From the NCBI GenBank assembly GCA_024228555.1, contig JAAETI010000394.1, forward strand, positions 1-64,000: 64,000 nucleotides of DNA. The letters run 5' to 3'. A program made the translations under genes and the position numbers. How positions within the stretch are numbered: position 1 is the stretch's first letter; every line of letters begins with the position of its first letter. Shown here piece after piece: positions 35,436 to 45,075 of this stretch. The DNA comes from a bacterium (GTDB lineage: Bacteria; Actinomycetota; Acidimicrobiia; Spongiisociales; UBA5794). The notes under the pieces were generated by a model. That model saw only the letters and a list, made by a program, of their open reading frames with translations, searched no databases and was not told the origin of the DNA.

Positions 35436-36668
35436 CTAGGCGGGACTCTTAACCAGCTCCCCGGCTTTCCAGACGTGGGTTACTCGATCTGGGTTGCCCC
35501 ATACGGTTATGTCGTCGAGCGGGTTTACATCGAAGGCGATGATGTCGGCGTCGTAGCCTTCTCGCAGTTGGGCGGACATGGGGGCTTGCGGGCCGAGGGT
35601 GAGGGGACCGGTGGCGGTCGCGGCTTCGATGGCTTCTAGGGGAGTCATGCCGGCGTCGATGAGGTACTTCACTTCGAGGCTGTTGGTGCCGTACATGGGG
35701 CCGCTGACGAAGATGTCGGTTCCCATGGCGATCTTGACACCGGCGGCGACAGCGATCTTGAGAGCCATTGCATGTCGATCGGCAATCATGACGCCCTTGC
35801 GATATGCGTACGGAGGCAGGATGTCTTCCATCTGCAGCAGTGCTGCCACCACAAAACGCGTCGGGACGAGGATCGCATCACTATCGATCATCATCTGAGC
35901 GCTTTCTTCGGAGAGATACGAACCATGCTCGATGGTTTTCACACCCGCCTTGAGCGCAGCGACGATCCCGGGATCGCCGTGACAGTGGGCGGCCACGATG
36001 CGGTCGGCTCGGGCCGCCTCCTCGACCACTGCCACCAGCTCTTCGTGGGAGAATTGTTGGTGAATCGGATGGTCGATCTCGCTGAGGACACCACCGGATG
36101 CACAGATCTTGATAAGTTGTGCTCCTCGGCGCAGTTGCTTGCGTACGGCTAGCAGGCAGCCGGGGACACCGTCGGCAAGCTCGCCGAACTTGAAGCCGCG
36201 TGTTTCGAGGCTGTGGACGAAGTCCAAGGGGAGACCGTGGATATCGGCGTGGCCGCCTGTGGTCGACAGGATCGATCCAGCGGCGTAGATACGAGGCCCG
36301 GGGATCGTGCCTTCGTCGATAACGGGCTTGAGCGAGATACCTAGGCCGCCGACCTCGCGGAGGCTGGTGATGCCACCATTGAGGGTGGCCGCAGCATCGG
36401 CCGTGGCTCGGGCGATGAGCGTGCCTGGGTCGGCGGCGGCCATCTTCTCGAGATCAGGAATGGGGGAGCCAACGAAGTGGCCGTGCGCTTCCCACATGCC
36501 GGGCATTACTGCTGGCACGGTTGTCTCATGATCGCCTGGCGTTGTGGGGGGAGCGGTGGCGGACGGGCCGGCGTAGACGATGTTGTCACCGTCGGTGATG
36601 ACGGTCCCGTCGCTGATCGGGTCTCCCTTGCCAGGGATCAGAACGTCGGCCGAAATACGTGTCGCCAC
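35436..36668 (-). CDS. Metal-dependent amidohydrolase (imidazolonepropionase/prolidase-like)
   Basis: 410 residues from GTG 36668, after AAAAAGGAGTCATCT. VMPGMWEAHGHF carries an HxH metal pair, KICASGGVLSEIDHP has the bridging-region Lys, AAHCHGDPGIVAAL and TIEHGSYL supply further His ligands, and MGTDIFV the Asp. This is the cytosolic amidohydrolase family that includes imidazolonepropionases, prolidases and aryldialkylphosphatase-like enzymes. The substrate is unknown. It interrupts the usual clpX-valS neighbourhood on the opposite strand. Confidence 0.88.
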   Translation of the reverse strand: MATRISADVLIPGKGDPISDGTVITDGDNIVYAGPSATAPPTTPGDHETTVPAVMPGMWEAHGHFVGSPIPDLEKMAAADPGTLIARATADAAATLNGGITSLREVGGLGISLKPVIDEGTIPGPRIYAAGSILSTTGGHADIHGLPLDFVHSLETRGFKFGELADGVPGCLLAVRKQLRRGAQLIKICASGGVLSEIDHPIHQQFSHEELVAVVEEAARADRIVAAHCHGDPGIVAALKAGVKTIEHGSYLSEESAQMMIDSDAILVPTRFVVAALLQMEDILPPYAYRKGVMIADRHAMALKIAVAAGVKIAMGTDIFVSGPMYGTNSLEVKYLIDAGMTPLEAIEAATATGPLTLGPQAPMSAQLREGYDADIIAFDVNPLDDITVWGNPDRVTHVWKAGELVKSPA

Positions 36669-36746
36669 AGATGACTCCTTTTTCTCCGTGCTTCGAATCT
36701 AATCGGTGCGTCGCCATGCTGAATCTGAGCGGTCCCTTCAGGGTGA

Positions 36747-36780
36747 CTAGACACTATGCGCCACTACTCTTTGTGTCTAG
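36747..36780. repeat. Inverted repeat upstream of valS (wide loop)
   Basis: Arm CTAGACAC at 36747-36754 with its exact return at 36773-36780 and an 18-base loop. It lies in the 355-base gap between the amidohydrolase start and valS (36669-37023), which has no supportable gene but is rich in structure. Confidence 0.6.
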
Positions 36781-36814
36781 ATGACCACGGAACGTGGCGG
36801 TAGGTTATTGGAGA

Positions 36815-36830
36815 TAGGTCGATCGACCTA
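36815..36830. promoter_or_regulatory. 16-base perfect palindrome, possible operator
   Basis: TAGGTCGATCGACCTA reads identically on both strands, about 190 bases before valS. It has no loop, so a dimeric DNA-binding protein site is more likely than an RNA hairpin. The regulator is unknown. Confidence 0.4.
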
Positions 36831-36919
36831 GTCCGCAGACGGCGGGCCACATGAATAGCTGACTCGGTTCGGGCAAGCAGGGGGAATGCTTGGGGGCGAC
36901 GGGTAGGAAGGCTAGACGA

Positions 36920-36957
36920 CGAAGAATCCGGGTCCAGAAATGGACCCGGATTCTTCG
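36920..36957 (+). terminator. 17-base-stem hairpin with GAAA loop before valS (terminator/attenuator candidate)
   Basis: Arm CGAAGAATCCGGGTCCA, loop GAAA and exact return: the longest perfect hairpin in the window. It ends 66 bases before the valS ATG, followed by GCGTTATC rather than a U-run. As it lies inside the valS leader, attenuation is possible. I do not see the T-box consensus, so the class of leader is open. Confidence 0.6.
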
Positions 36958-37023
36958 CGTTATCATGCGCGGCCCATCCCTGCGTCACCCGACATCGGAT
37001 GGACCAATCGATCTAGAGGAACG

Positions 37024-39621
37024 ATGGAAGCTTCTTACGACCCCCAGGCTGTTGAATCCCGCTGGTACCAGGTTTGGGAGGACGCAGGTGTATTCCGTCC
37101 TGAGATCAACCCCGACGGCAAGCCGTTCTCGATCGTAATTCCACCGCCCAATGTCACCGGTGTCCTGCACATCGGCCACGCTCTCAACATGTCGATCCAG
37201 GATGTGATCATCCGCCGCAAGAGGATGCAGGGCTACGCCGCCCTCTGGCTCCCCGGAACGGACCACGCCGGTATCGCAACGCAGAACGTTGTCGAGCGTG
37301 ACCTCGCCAGGGAAGGCCTCAGCCGTCATGATCTAGGGCGTGAGCAATTCGTCGGGCAGGTCTGGACGTGGAAGGCGAAGCACGGCAACCGGATCAAAGA
37401 GCAGGTCCGTCGACTCGGGTTTTCGACCGACTGGAGCCGGGAGCGATTCACGCTTGATGACGGCCTCAGCGACGCCGTCGGCCACGTCTTTGTCGAGCTC
37501 TACAACCAGGGTCTCATCTACCGCGGCGAGCGGATCATCAATTGGTGCCCTCGCTGTCACACCGCGCTGTCCGAAATCGAGGTCGAACATGAGGATGAGG
37601 TCGGCGAGCTGACCCACATTCGATACGACTTCTCCGACGGCACCGGGTCAGTTGTCGTGGCCACCACTCGGCCCGAGACCATGCTCGGAGACACTGCAGT
37701 TGCCGTTCATCCGGATGATGACCGCTACAAGGATGCCATCGGCAAGACCGTCATCGTCCCCCTTATCGGTCGCGAGATTCCGATTGTGGCTGACGAGGGC
37801 GTTGAACTCGAGTTTGGTACAGGTGCGGTCAAGGTGACGCCAGCTCATGATCCACTGGATTTTGAGATCTCACAACGTCACGATCTGCCGGCGCTGAAGG
37901 TCATCGATACCGAAGCGAAGATCACCGAGGCCGGTGGAGAGTTCTTTGGCCAGGATCGCTTCGAGGCACGCGAGGCTGTGCACCACGCTCTCAAGAAGCA
38001 GGGCTACATCGTCGAGGTCGAGGACCACCATCACTCGGTCGGGCACTGCTCGCGATGTGGGACGGTTGTTGAGCCGATGCTGTCCCTGCAGTGGTTCGTC
38101 AAGGTCGGCCCAATGATCGAGCCGTCGGTCGCTCCTATCAAGGATGGGCGCGCTCGCTTTGTCCCCCAACGCTGGGAGAACAACTACTTCCGCTGGATGG
38201 AGAACCTCCGTGACTGGTGCATTAGTAGGCAGCTGTGGTGGGGTCACCGCATCCCGGCCTGGTACTGCAACGGGTGTGGTGAGACCGTGGTCTCGGTTGC
38301 TGCGCCAACTACGTGTGACGGCTGCGGGGCTTCATCGTTTGAGCAAGAACAGGATGTCCTCGACACCTGGTTCTCGTCGCAGCTGTGGCCGTTTTCGACG
38401 ATGGGTTGGCCTGAAGAGACTGCAGACCTCGCCAAGTTCTACCCGACCAACGTGCTCGTCACCGCCTATGACATCATCTACTTCTGGGTCGCTCGCATGA
38501 TCATGATGGGTATTCACTTCACGGACTCAGAACCGTTCCAAGACATCGTGATTCATGGGCTGGTGCGGGCCGCCGACGGGCGCAAGATGTCCAAATCGAC
38601 CGGCAATACGATCGATCCCTTCGACATCGCCGATGAGTACGGGGCCGATGCCCTCCGGCTTGCTCTGCTGCAATCAGCGGCACCCGGGCATGACATCCCC
38701 CTCAATATCGAGTGGATCGATGCGGCGCGACGCTTTGGCAACAAGATCTGGAACGCGGTCCGCTTCACCCTCAACCATGTCGATGCGGGGACGGTCCCGG
38801 CAGCCGGCGGCTATCCCGGCGATCCCGAGCCCGCCGACGCCTGGATCCTGTCACGACTTGGAGAAACGATCACCGAATACGATCGATTGATCGATGAGTA
38901 TCGGTTCTCCGATGCGGTCGGCCTCCTTTACAATTTTGCCTGGTCCGAAGTGTTCGACTGGTACCTCGAAATGGCGAAGACGTCGCTGCGTGACGATGCA
39001 ACCGCAGCGGCGACCCGCCAAACCCTTGGCGTTGTCATGCGTGACCTGCTTGCCCTCTTCCACCCTGTAATTCCTTACGTCACTGAGGAGTTGTGGTCGG
39101 AGCTAGTCGGCGATGGTCTCGTGGCCGCAGGAACCTGGCCAACTCCGGTCGACGTCAGTGCACCCAACGGGATGGACGAGCTGCAGGCATTGATTGTCTC
39201 GGTCCGCCGCTTCCGTGCCGAGCACCAACTCTCACCAAAGCGCACTATTGAAGCGCTCGTTGATGACCCGGATGATGTTGCAGCAGATTGGTGGAAGGAC
39301 CAGCTGGCTGCGATGGCCAATGTTGCCGCGGTGTACACCGGGCCACCCGATGTGGTTTCGGGGCATACCCGTCTCACGGCGGGGGCCATGCAGGTGTTTA
39401 TCCCACTCGACGGTCTTGTTGACGTCGCAGCCGAGCGGCCCCGGCTCGAGAAAGCGATTGCTGAGACCGAGAAGATGTTGGGGCGATCTCACGCCAAGCT
39501 CAACAATCCGAATTTCGCCGAGCGGGCCCCCGCAGAGGTCGTCGCCGCCGAACAGCAACGAGTCGCCGAGTCATCGGCAAAGCTCGAGAAGCTGCGCACG
39601 CAGCTCGACGAATTGTCCTAG
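37024..39621 (+). CDS. valS: Valyl-tRNA synthetase
   Basis: 865 residues from ATG 37024, behind GAGGAACG. The class I motifs are VLHIGHALNMS (HIGH) and DGRKMSKSTGNTIDP (KMSKS). TTRPETMLGDTAVAVHP marks the editing domain, with a C-terminal coiled-coil arm (ERPRLEKAIAETEKMLGRSH...). It charges tRNA-Val. folC follows 5 bases later, the standard actinobacterial pair. Expression may be controlled by the structured leader upstream. Confidence 0.96.
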   Translation: MEASYDPQAVESRWYQVWEDAGVFRPEINPDGKPFSIVIPPPNVTGVLHIGHALNMSIQDVIIRRKRMQGYAALWLPGTDHAGIATQNVVERDLAREGLSRHDLGREQFVGQVWTWKAKHGNRIKEQVRRLGFSTDWSRERFTLDDGLSDAVGHVFVELYNQGLIYRGERIINWCPRCHTALSEIEVEHEDEVGELTHIRYDFSDGTGSVVVATTRPETMLGDTAVAVHPDDDRYKDAIGKTVIVPLIGREIPIVADEGVELEFGTGAVKVTPAHDPLDFEISQRHDLPALKVIDTEAKITEAGGEFFGQDRFEAREAVHHALKKQGYIVEVEDHHHSVGHCSRCGTVVEPMLSLQWFVKVGPMIEPSVAPIKDGRARFVPQRWENNYFRWMENLRDWCISRQLWWGHRIPAWYCNGCGETVVSVAAPTTCDGCGASSFEQEQDVLDTWFSSQLWPFSTMGWPEETADLAKFYPTNVLVTAYDIIYFWVARMIMMGIHFTDSEPFQDIVIHGLVRAADGRKMSKSTGNTIDPFDIADEYGADALRLALLQSAAPGHDIPLNIEWIDAARRFGNKIWNAVRFTLNHVDAGTVPAAGGYPGDPEPADAWILSRLGETITEYDRLIDEYRFSDAVGLLYNFAWSEVFDWYLEMAKTSLRDDATAAATRQTLGVVMRDLLALFHPVIPYVTEELWSELVGDGLVAAGTWPTPVDVSAPNGMDELQALIVSVRRFRAEHQLSPKRTIEALVDDPDDVAADWWKDQLAAMANVAAVYTGPPDVVSGHTRLTAGAMQVFIPLDGLVDVAAERPRLEKAIAETEKMLGRSHAKLNNPNFAERAPAEVVAAEQQRVAESSAKLEKLRTQLDELS

Positions 39622-39626
39622 TCATC

Positions 39627-40982
39627 GTGGGTAGTGACTATCCCGGCGACTATGAGGCCGCGGTTGCATTCCTGGATCGACGAATCGGCGACGGCATCCG
39701 ACCTGGGTTGGAGCGAATTGAGCACCTGATGGGTTTGATGGGGGACCCGCATCGTGCGTATCCGGTTATCCATGTCGCGGGGACCAACGGCAAGACGACC
39801 GTGGTGCGGATGATTGCCGACATTCTCGGGGCGCACGGCCTATTCACCGGTGCGTTTACGTCACCGCATCTGCATCGAGTCGAAGACCGGTATTCGACGG
39901 GTGGCGCATCATATGGGCCAACCCACCTCGCCCGTGCTGTCGAGGACATCGCCCCCTTTGTCGTAATGCAGGAGGAGCAGTTCGACGAGAGTCCGACCTA
40001 TTTCGAGTTGACGGCCGCCGTTGGTTTTGCTGCCTTTGCGGTGGACGCCGTCGACGTTGCGGTAGTCGAGGTAGGACTCGGCGGCCGCTACGACGCGACC
40101 AACATCGTTCAAGCCGACGTTTCGGTCATCACCGGGATTGCTTTCGACCACATGTCCTATCTAGGCGATACCCAGAGGGAGATCGCCGCCGAGAAGGCTG
40201 CGATCGTCAAGCAGGGTGGCAGGTTGGTGACGGGTCCGATGAGCGCAGAAGCGCTGGAGTCGGTTGCGGAGAGGATCGACGAGACGGGGGCATCGTGGCA
40301 CCGTGCCGGGTCCGAATTCGAGGTTGTCTCCACCGATCGAGATGAAAGGGGTTGGGTTGTGACTGTGCAAGGGATGCACGGTCGGTATGAGGACCTGGTG
40401 CTCGGAATTCACGGGCGTCACCAAACCGTGCACTTGGGGACGGCCATTGCTGCATGCGAGGCGTTACTCGGACGTGCGCTCGATGATGCTGCGGTACGAG
40501 AAGCCGCCGCAACCGTGCGCTCGCCTGGGCGGCTAGAGGTAGGTGGTCTAGCCCCGACCATCCTGATCGATGGGGCCCACAACGAAGAGGGCTTCCATGG
40601 ATTGGTGACTGCCATCGACGAGGAGTTCGATGAGGGCAGCTGGGTCTTGGTGATCGGGGTGCGTGGTGACAGGGATATTGGCGCTTTGGTTTCGAGTCTC
40701 GACGGCAAGGTGTCCCATATCGTCGCAACCCAGGCAGACGATCATATGGCGGTCGCCGCAGACAAGGTCGCAGAGGCCGCCGCGGCGTCCCTTCATGCGC
40801 CGGCCGAGGCGGTAGTACCTGTCGCGGAGGCAATCGAGCATGCAATCGCTATGGCAAAGGGCGACACCGGTGTGGTGGTCGCCGGCTCCTTGTACGTGAT
40901 CGGTGAAGCCCGACACGCACTGAGCCTCGACAACAGTGCGTCACCCGTCCACCGCCGATTCGAAGCTGAAATACCTGAATGA
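39627..40982 (+). CDS. folC: Bifunctional folylpolyglutamate / dihydrofolate synthase
   Basis: 451 residues from GTG 39627. HVAGTNGKTTVVRMIADIL is the ATP-binding P-loop of Mur-ligase-like FolC. FTSPHLHRVEDR, VGLGGRYDATNI and GIAFDHMSYLGDT follow, with ILIDGAHNEEGFHGL in the C-terminal domain. It adds glutamate to dihydropteroate and folates. It probably shares a transcript with valS (5-base gap). Confidence 0.95.
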   Translation: MGSDYPGDYEAAVAFLDRRIGDGIRPGLERIEHLMGLMGDPHRAYPVIHVAGTNGKTTVVRMIADILGAHGLFTGAFTSPHLHRVEDRYSTGGASYGPTHLARAVEDIAPFVVMQEEQFDESPTYFELTAAVGFAAFAVDAVDVAVVEVGLGGRYDATNIVQADVSVITGIAFDHMSYLGDTQREIAAEKAAIVKQGGRLVTGPMSAEALESVAERIDETGASWHRAGSEFEVVSTDRDERGWVVTVQGMHGRYEDLVLGIHGRHQTVHLGTAIAACEALLGRALDDAAVREAAATVRSPGRLEVGGLAPTILIDGAHNEEGFHGLVTAIDEEFDEGSWVLVIGVRGDRDIGALVSSLDGKVSHIVATQADDHMAVAADKVAEAAAASLHAPAEAVVPVAEAIEHAIAMAKGDTGVVVAGSLYVIGEARHALSLDNSASPVHRRFEAEIPE

Positions 40983-41205
40983 TCCAGCACGAATCAGGAT
41001 TCGAGCGAAACCTCATGGGCTGTCTCTCGATGTCGCGGCCGCAAAGGGCGGCCGTCGAGATATCGGTAGGGGCGCGGGGATGGCGCCGGTACGAGGTCGC
41101 CGGTGGCGTGGTTGCCGGCATGCTCCGTGGTAGCTTGATCGCGACGGAGTGCTCTGCGAAAACCTCGCGGTGCGATGTAGTTGAAGCAAGGTACTGAGGT
41201 GGATG
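40983..41205. other. Gap between folC and the DUF1858-type gene
   Basis: 223 bases without a convincing gene. At 40990-41003 the 14-base sequence CGAATCAGGATTCG repeats the core of the first hairpin after clpX (35128-35151), a hint that this element is dispersed. Otherwise I see nothing. Confidence 0.4.
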
Positions 41206-41733
41206 ATGGCTGACCGACCGCCGATCACAAAAGACACAAGGGTCGCCGCGCTGCTGCGCGATTACCCGGAAACCGAAGAACTGCTCATTGGGATGTCGCC
41301 GGCGTTCACCAAGCTCCGCAACCCGGTCCTGCGGCGAAGCGTTGCGCGAGTCGCGACGCTCGGTCAGGCTGCCGCCGTGGGGCGGATACCGGCGACCGTC
41401 TTGGTGAACGAGCTGCGCGCTGCTGTGGGCCAAGACCCAATTAGAGACGATGATGAGGACAGTGTCGACTACTTTGGGGTTCAGCCCGAGTGGTTTGATC
41501 CTGAGCTGGTTGTCACCGTGTTGCGTGACGATGAGCTCGACCCGGATGTGATGCCCATCAACCCGTTGCTTCGAGTCGTCAAGGATTTGGAGGATGGTCA
41601 GATTGCCGAGCTTGTGACTTCCCATCTGCCCGCTCCCGGTATCGACATCTTGCGCCGCAAGGGCTACTCGACCTGGACAACCGAGGACGACCAGACGATC
41701 CGAACCTTCGTGTTGAAGGAACCCGCAGGCTGA
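41206..41733 (+). CDS. DUF1858/DUF2249-type two-domain protein
   Basis: 175 residues from ATG 41206 (ATG 41203 overlaps), after GAGGTGG. The first half matches DUF1858: TRVAALLRDYPETEELLIGMSP, then KLRNPVLRRSVARVATLGQAA. The second half (VMPINPLLRVVKDLEDGQ, SHLPAPGIDILRRKGYSTW) looks like DUF2249, a compact beta-alpha domain. In other bacteria these domains occur with anaerobic nitrogen-oxide metabolism and hybrid-cluster proteins, but their biochemical role is unclear. It is inserted between folC and ndk. Confidence 0.8.
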   Translation: MADRPPITKDTRVAALLRDYPETEELLIGMSPAFTKLRNPVLRRSVARVATLGQAAAVGRIPATVLVNELRAAVGQDPIRDDDEDSVDYFGVQPEWFDPELVVTVLRDDELDPDVMPINPLLRVVKDLEDGQIAELVTSHLPAPGIDILRRKGYSTWTTEDDQTIRTFVLKEPAG

Positions 41734-41992
41734 CAATGACACGAACTCGGCGATGGTTGCGGTCCACATTGTGAAGGGCCCGAATTGGTCAGAGTTGGGT
41801 TCAGTGACCGGGGCTGTGAAAGGTGAGGGTGTCGTCGTTGACCCAAATAGTGGTGGATACCCTCAAGCCCCCCAGGAACTTGCCTTCTTCTTCTCCTGCT
41901 TGAGGCTCTTGCAGCCATGGGTTGTGGAGCAGACTCGCCGACCGGCCGGAGGACTACTATCTGGCGCCGGAACTTGAGATTTGGAGGAAGTT
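41734..41992. other. Gap between the DUF1858-type gene and ndk
   Basis: 259 bases. A 74-codon open frame exists at 41753-41977, but it has no ribosome site and an irregular composition, and I do not accept it. It must hold the ndk promoter. No clear motif was seen. Confidence 0.4.
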
Positions 41993-42397
41993 GTGGCGGT
42001 TGAGCACACGTTTGTGATGGTTAAGCCGGATGGGGTTAGGCGTGCTGTGGTCGGTGAGGTGATCAGCAGGTTTGAGCACAAGGGCTTGAAGCTGGAGAAG
42101 ATGCGCATGCTGCTGATCGATGAGGAGCTTGCGGGCAAGCACTATGCCGAGCACACCGAGAAGCCGTTCTTCGGCGAGCTCGTTGAGTTCATCACATCTG
42201 GGCCGGTTGTTGCGATGGAATGGTCCGGCGAGGGTGCGGTTGCCGTCGCCCGTACGCTGATGGGAGCCACCAACGCTGCGGAAGCGGCTCCAGGTACGAT
42301 CCGTGGCGATTTTGGCCTGATCATGGCGGAGAACATCGTCCATGGGTCCGACTCACCAGAGAGTGGTGTGCGTGAACTGGGACTGTTCTTCGGCTAA
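41993..42397 (+). CDS. ndk: Nucleoside diphosphate kinase
   Basis: 134 residues from GTG 41993, 5 bases after [25 protein letters not shown] opens it. The phosphorylated histidine is His117 in [12 protein letters not shown], and [14 protein letters not shown] and [20 protein letters not shown] are standard. It balances nucleoside triphosphate pools. Length and spacing are as in other actinobacteria, where ndk lies between folC and rng. Confidence 0.96.
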   Translation: MAVEHTFVMVKPDGVRRAVVGEVISRFEHKGLKLEKMRMLLIDEELAGKHYAEHTEKPFFGELVEFITSGPVVAMEWSGEGAVAVARTLMGATNAAEAAPGTIRGDFGLIMAENIVHGSDSPESGVRELGLFFG

Positions 42398-42526
42398 TCG
42401 CCTGCCCGTGAATTTGGGGTAACCCACAGCCACATATACGGTATGACCCACCCGGAGCCGGTGTTCTCGCGACGTCGGCGGTGGCACTTGGGTAAACTGA
42501 ACGCTGTCCCACCATTGTGAGCAAGA

Positions 42527-43561
42527 ATGCTTGACAACCTCTTTTCGGTCGCTGGCCGCGATATGGCTATCGATCTCGGCACCGCCAACACGTTGGTGTT
42601 CGTGCGCGGGATGGGCATCGTCCTGAACGAGCCCTCTGTTGTTGCGATCAACACCCGCGACAACAAGCCGCTCGAGGTGGGGATGGAAGCCAAGCGGATG
42701 ATTGGGCGAACCCCTTCGCATATCCAGGCAATTCGACCCCTTCGCCATGGTGTTATTGCGGACTTCGATATCACTGAAAAGATGCTCCGCTACTTCATCA
42801 ACAAGGTGCACAACCGCCGGTTTGCAGCTCGGCCCCGCATTGTGATTTGCGTTCCTTCCGGCATCACCGCTGTGGAACGCAGGGCTGTTGAGGAGGCCGC
42901 CTATCACGCCGGCGCCCGCCGTGCCTACACGATCGAGGAGCCGATGGCGGCGGCGATCGGTGTCGGTCTCCCCGTTCATGAGCCGTCCGGATCGATGGTC
43001 GTCGATATTGGCGGTGGCACCACCGAGGTGGCTGTTATCTCATTGGGCGGCATCGTCGTCTCCAAGAGCACCCGCATCGGTGGTGATGAGCTCGACGAAG
43101 CGGTCATGGCCTGGGTCAAGAAGGAATACAACCTCATGCTCGGAGAACGCACTTCCGAGCAGGTCAAGATGGCTATTGGCTCTGCCTTTCCATTCCCAGA
43201 TGAACCATCGGCTGAAGTAAGGGGCAGGGACTTGGTGAGCGGTCTACCGAAGACCGTCGTGCTCAGTGCGGCCGAGATTCGTGAAGCGATCGAAGAGCCG
43301 GTGCAGCAGGTCGTAGATGCTGTCAAGTTTGCATTGGACAAGACGCCACCGGAGCTCGCAGCCGACATCATGGATCGGGGCATTGTCCTAACCGGGGGAG
43401 GGGCCTTGCTACGTGGCCTCGATCAGCGGCTCGCCAACGAGACCGGGATGCCCATCGTCACAGCAGACAAGCCTCTGCAGTCGGTGGTCATGGGGTCGGG
43501 TGCGTGTCTCGAGGAGTTCGAGGTCCTCCATGTCGTGCTTTCTTCAAGCGGCCGTCGTTAG
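42527..43561 (+). CDS. mreB: Rod-shape-determining actin homologue MreB
   Basis: 344 residues from ATG 42527. The actin-fold blocks are MAIDLGTANTLVFVRG (phosphate 1), MVVDIGGGTTEVAVISLGG (phosphate 2) and GIVLTGGGALLRGLDQRL (adenosine). It polymerises under the membrane and guides lateral wall synthesis. It heads mreB-mreC-mreD-mrdA-rodA. A TAAACT box 30 bases upstream of the start, in TTGGGTAAACTGA, is a possible -10 element. Confidence 0.96.
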   Translation: MLDNLFSVAGRDMAIDLGTANTLVFVRGMGIVLNEPSVVAINTRDNKPLEVGMEAKRMIGRTPSHIQAIRPLRHGVIADFDITEKMLRYFINKVHNRRFAARPRIVICVPSGITAVERRAVEEAAYHAGARRAYTIEEPMAAAIGVGLPVHEPSGSMVVDIGGGTTEVAVISLGGIVVSKSTRIGGDELDEAVMAWVKKEYNLMLGERTSEQVKMAIGSAFPFPDEPSAEVRGRDLVSGLPKTVVLSAAEIREAIEEPVQQVVDAVKFALDKTPPELAADIMDRGIVLTGGGALLRGLDQRLANETGMPIVTADKPLQSVVMGSGACLEEFEVLHVVLSSSGRR

Positions 43562-43609
43562 CCACGCGGCCCAACACAGCCGCGGCCTACAGCCCTCCTG
43601 GGATAACTA

Positions 43610-44566
43610 GTGCAATCATTCCAGAGATTTGACCGGTCCACCTCACTGTTCATTGTGTTGCTTGTCGTTGCTTTCATGCTCGCAACGTTCGACGTGCGTA
43701 GCGATGGAACCGGAGTGGGGACGACGATGCGTGACGGTGCGCAAACCCTCTTCTCGCCGCTGCAGGAAGCGGCATCGGCCGTCACTCGACCCGTCGTGGG
43801 CTTCATCGACGCTCTTTCGGACATTGCCAGCCTTCGTGAGGAGAACGACGAGTTACGTGAGGAGAACGACTCTCTGCGCGCTGAGGTGGAGGAATTCGCC
43901 GGCGTCCAGGCCGAGCTCGAACTTCTCCGCGAGCTCAATGGCGTGGAAGTACCCGATGACCTGCCAACGGTTGTTGCTCGGATCACATCCCCAGGTTCGA
44001 GTTCGTTCGACCTTGACCGATGGATAAACAAGGGCTCTGACGACGGAATCTCTATTGGTGATGCCGTGATCGTCGAACAGGGCCTCGTGGGGCGTATCGA
44101 TCAAGTCTTCGATGGTTCGGCCCGGGTCCGTCTCATCCTCGATCCGAATGTCAGAGTCGCGGTGCGTGATGCCGTGACCGACCAGGCGGGGTTTGTCACG
44201 GGCAACAACACCGACCCGCTTGTTTTGAGGATATTCCAAGCAGAAGAGGCAGCAATAGCGGGGACGATTGTGGAAACGGCCGGAAGCCGATTCCCTTCGG
44301 GCATCGTCGTCGGCACCGTGATTGAAACCGCGGCCGACGAGGCTGGCTTTGGCCTTGTCGCTGAAGTAGAGCCGGGCGTTAGCTTCTCGAGCCTCGACTT
44401 TGTGATCGTGATCGTGGGGTACTCGCCACTCGATGCTCAGCCCCAAGATGACCTTCTCGAGCAAGATCCTGTCGAGTCCGAGGAGCAGCCAACCGACACT
44501 ACGGAGCCCGGTGCGGAGACCACAGAACCGAGTTCTGAAACCGCGACGACCGAGGGTTCACCGTGA
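43610..44566 (+). CDS. mreC: Rod-shape-determining protein MreC
   Basis: 318 residues from GTG 43610. A single membrane helix (TSLFIVLLVVAFMLATF) is followed by a coiled coil (SLREENDELREENDSLRAEVEE) and the beta-rich core (INKGSDDGISIGDAVIVEQGLVG). The extracellular tail is low-complexity Thr/Glu/Pro (QPTDTTEPGAETTEPSSE). It bridges MreB and the PBP2-RodA synthase. Its stop overlaps the mreD GTG. Confidence 0.94.
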   Translation: MQSFQRFDRSTSLFIVLLVVAFMLATFDVRSDGTGVGTTMRDGAQTLFSPLQEAASAVTRPVVGFIDALSDIASLREENDELREENDSLRAEVEEFAGVQAELELLRELNGVEVPDDLPTVVARITSPGSSSFDLDRWINKGSDDGISIGDAVIVEQGLVGRIDQVFDGSARVRLILDPNVRVAVRDAVTDQAGFVTGNNTDPLVLRIFQAEEAAIAGTIVETAGSRFPSGIVVGTVIETAADEAGFGLVAEVEPGVSFSSLDFVIVIVGYSPLDAQPQDDLLEQDPVESEEQPTDTTEPGAETTEPSSETATTEGSP

Positions 44567-45075
44567 CGGGGCGCGACGTCAGTCTTGCGCTTCTGATGGT
44601 GGTCGTCGCGGTCGTCATTCAGACCGCGGTTTTTGGCGACGGACGTATCAATCCGTTTGGCTCATCTCCCGCATTCGTCCTGGTTGTGGTCCTGGCTTGC
44701 GCCAGGTACATCGATCCAGCACCAGCGCTGCTGCTCGGTTTCACTGCGGGGATGCTGCTCGATCTTCTCGGCGGGTCGCCCTTGGGATTGTGGGCCATGT
44801 CGTACACCGTCGTGGTGTATGTCTCACTACGGTTTCGTGACCGTGCCGACGACGGCCCCCTAGTCATCGGCGTCGGGGTCTTTGCCTTGACCCTGCTCGC
44901 CAACGCGTTATTCCTGATCGTCGGTACTCTTTTTGGCGAGAGATTCTTTACGAGTACCGCAGTGATCAAGAACATCCTTTTGCCCGCCGTCTACAACTTG
45001 GCCGTTGCCTCGGTCGTGTTCCCTTTGGTCACGCGCCTTCTTGGCAGCCGGCGCCACCTTGGCTGGTCCTCATGA
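44563..45075 (+). CDS. mreD: Rod-shape-determining membrane protein MreD
   Basis: 170 residues from GTG 44563 (overlap with mreC). It has about five membrane helices, with the MreD segment LLLGFTAGMLLDLLGGSPLG. It is a small membrane partner of MreC in the elongation complex. Its end overlaps the mrdA ATG. Confidence 0.92.
   Translation: MTGRDVSLALLMVVVAVVIQTAVFGDGRINPFGSSPAFVLVVVLACARYIDPAPALLLGFTAGMLLDLLGGSPLGLWAMSYTVVVYVSLRFRDRADDGPLVIGVGVFALTLLANALFLIVGTLFGERFFTSTAVIKNILLPAVYNLAVASVVFPLVTRLLGSRRHLGWSS

Noticed and set aside
36669-37023. T-box riboswitch before valS
   Set aside because: I could not find the T-box consensus element or a specifier loop by eye. The region is kept only as a structured leader.
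41753-41977. 74-codon ORF before ndk
   Set aside because: No ribosome site, irregular composition, no recognisable domain.
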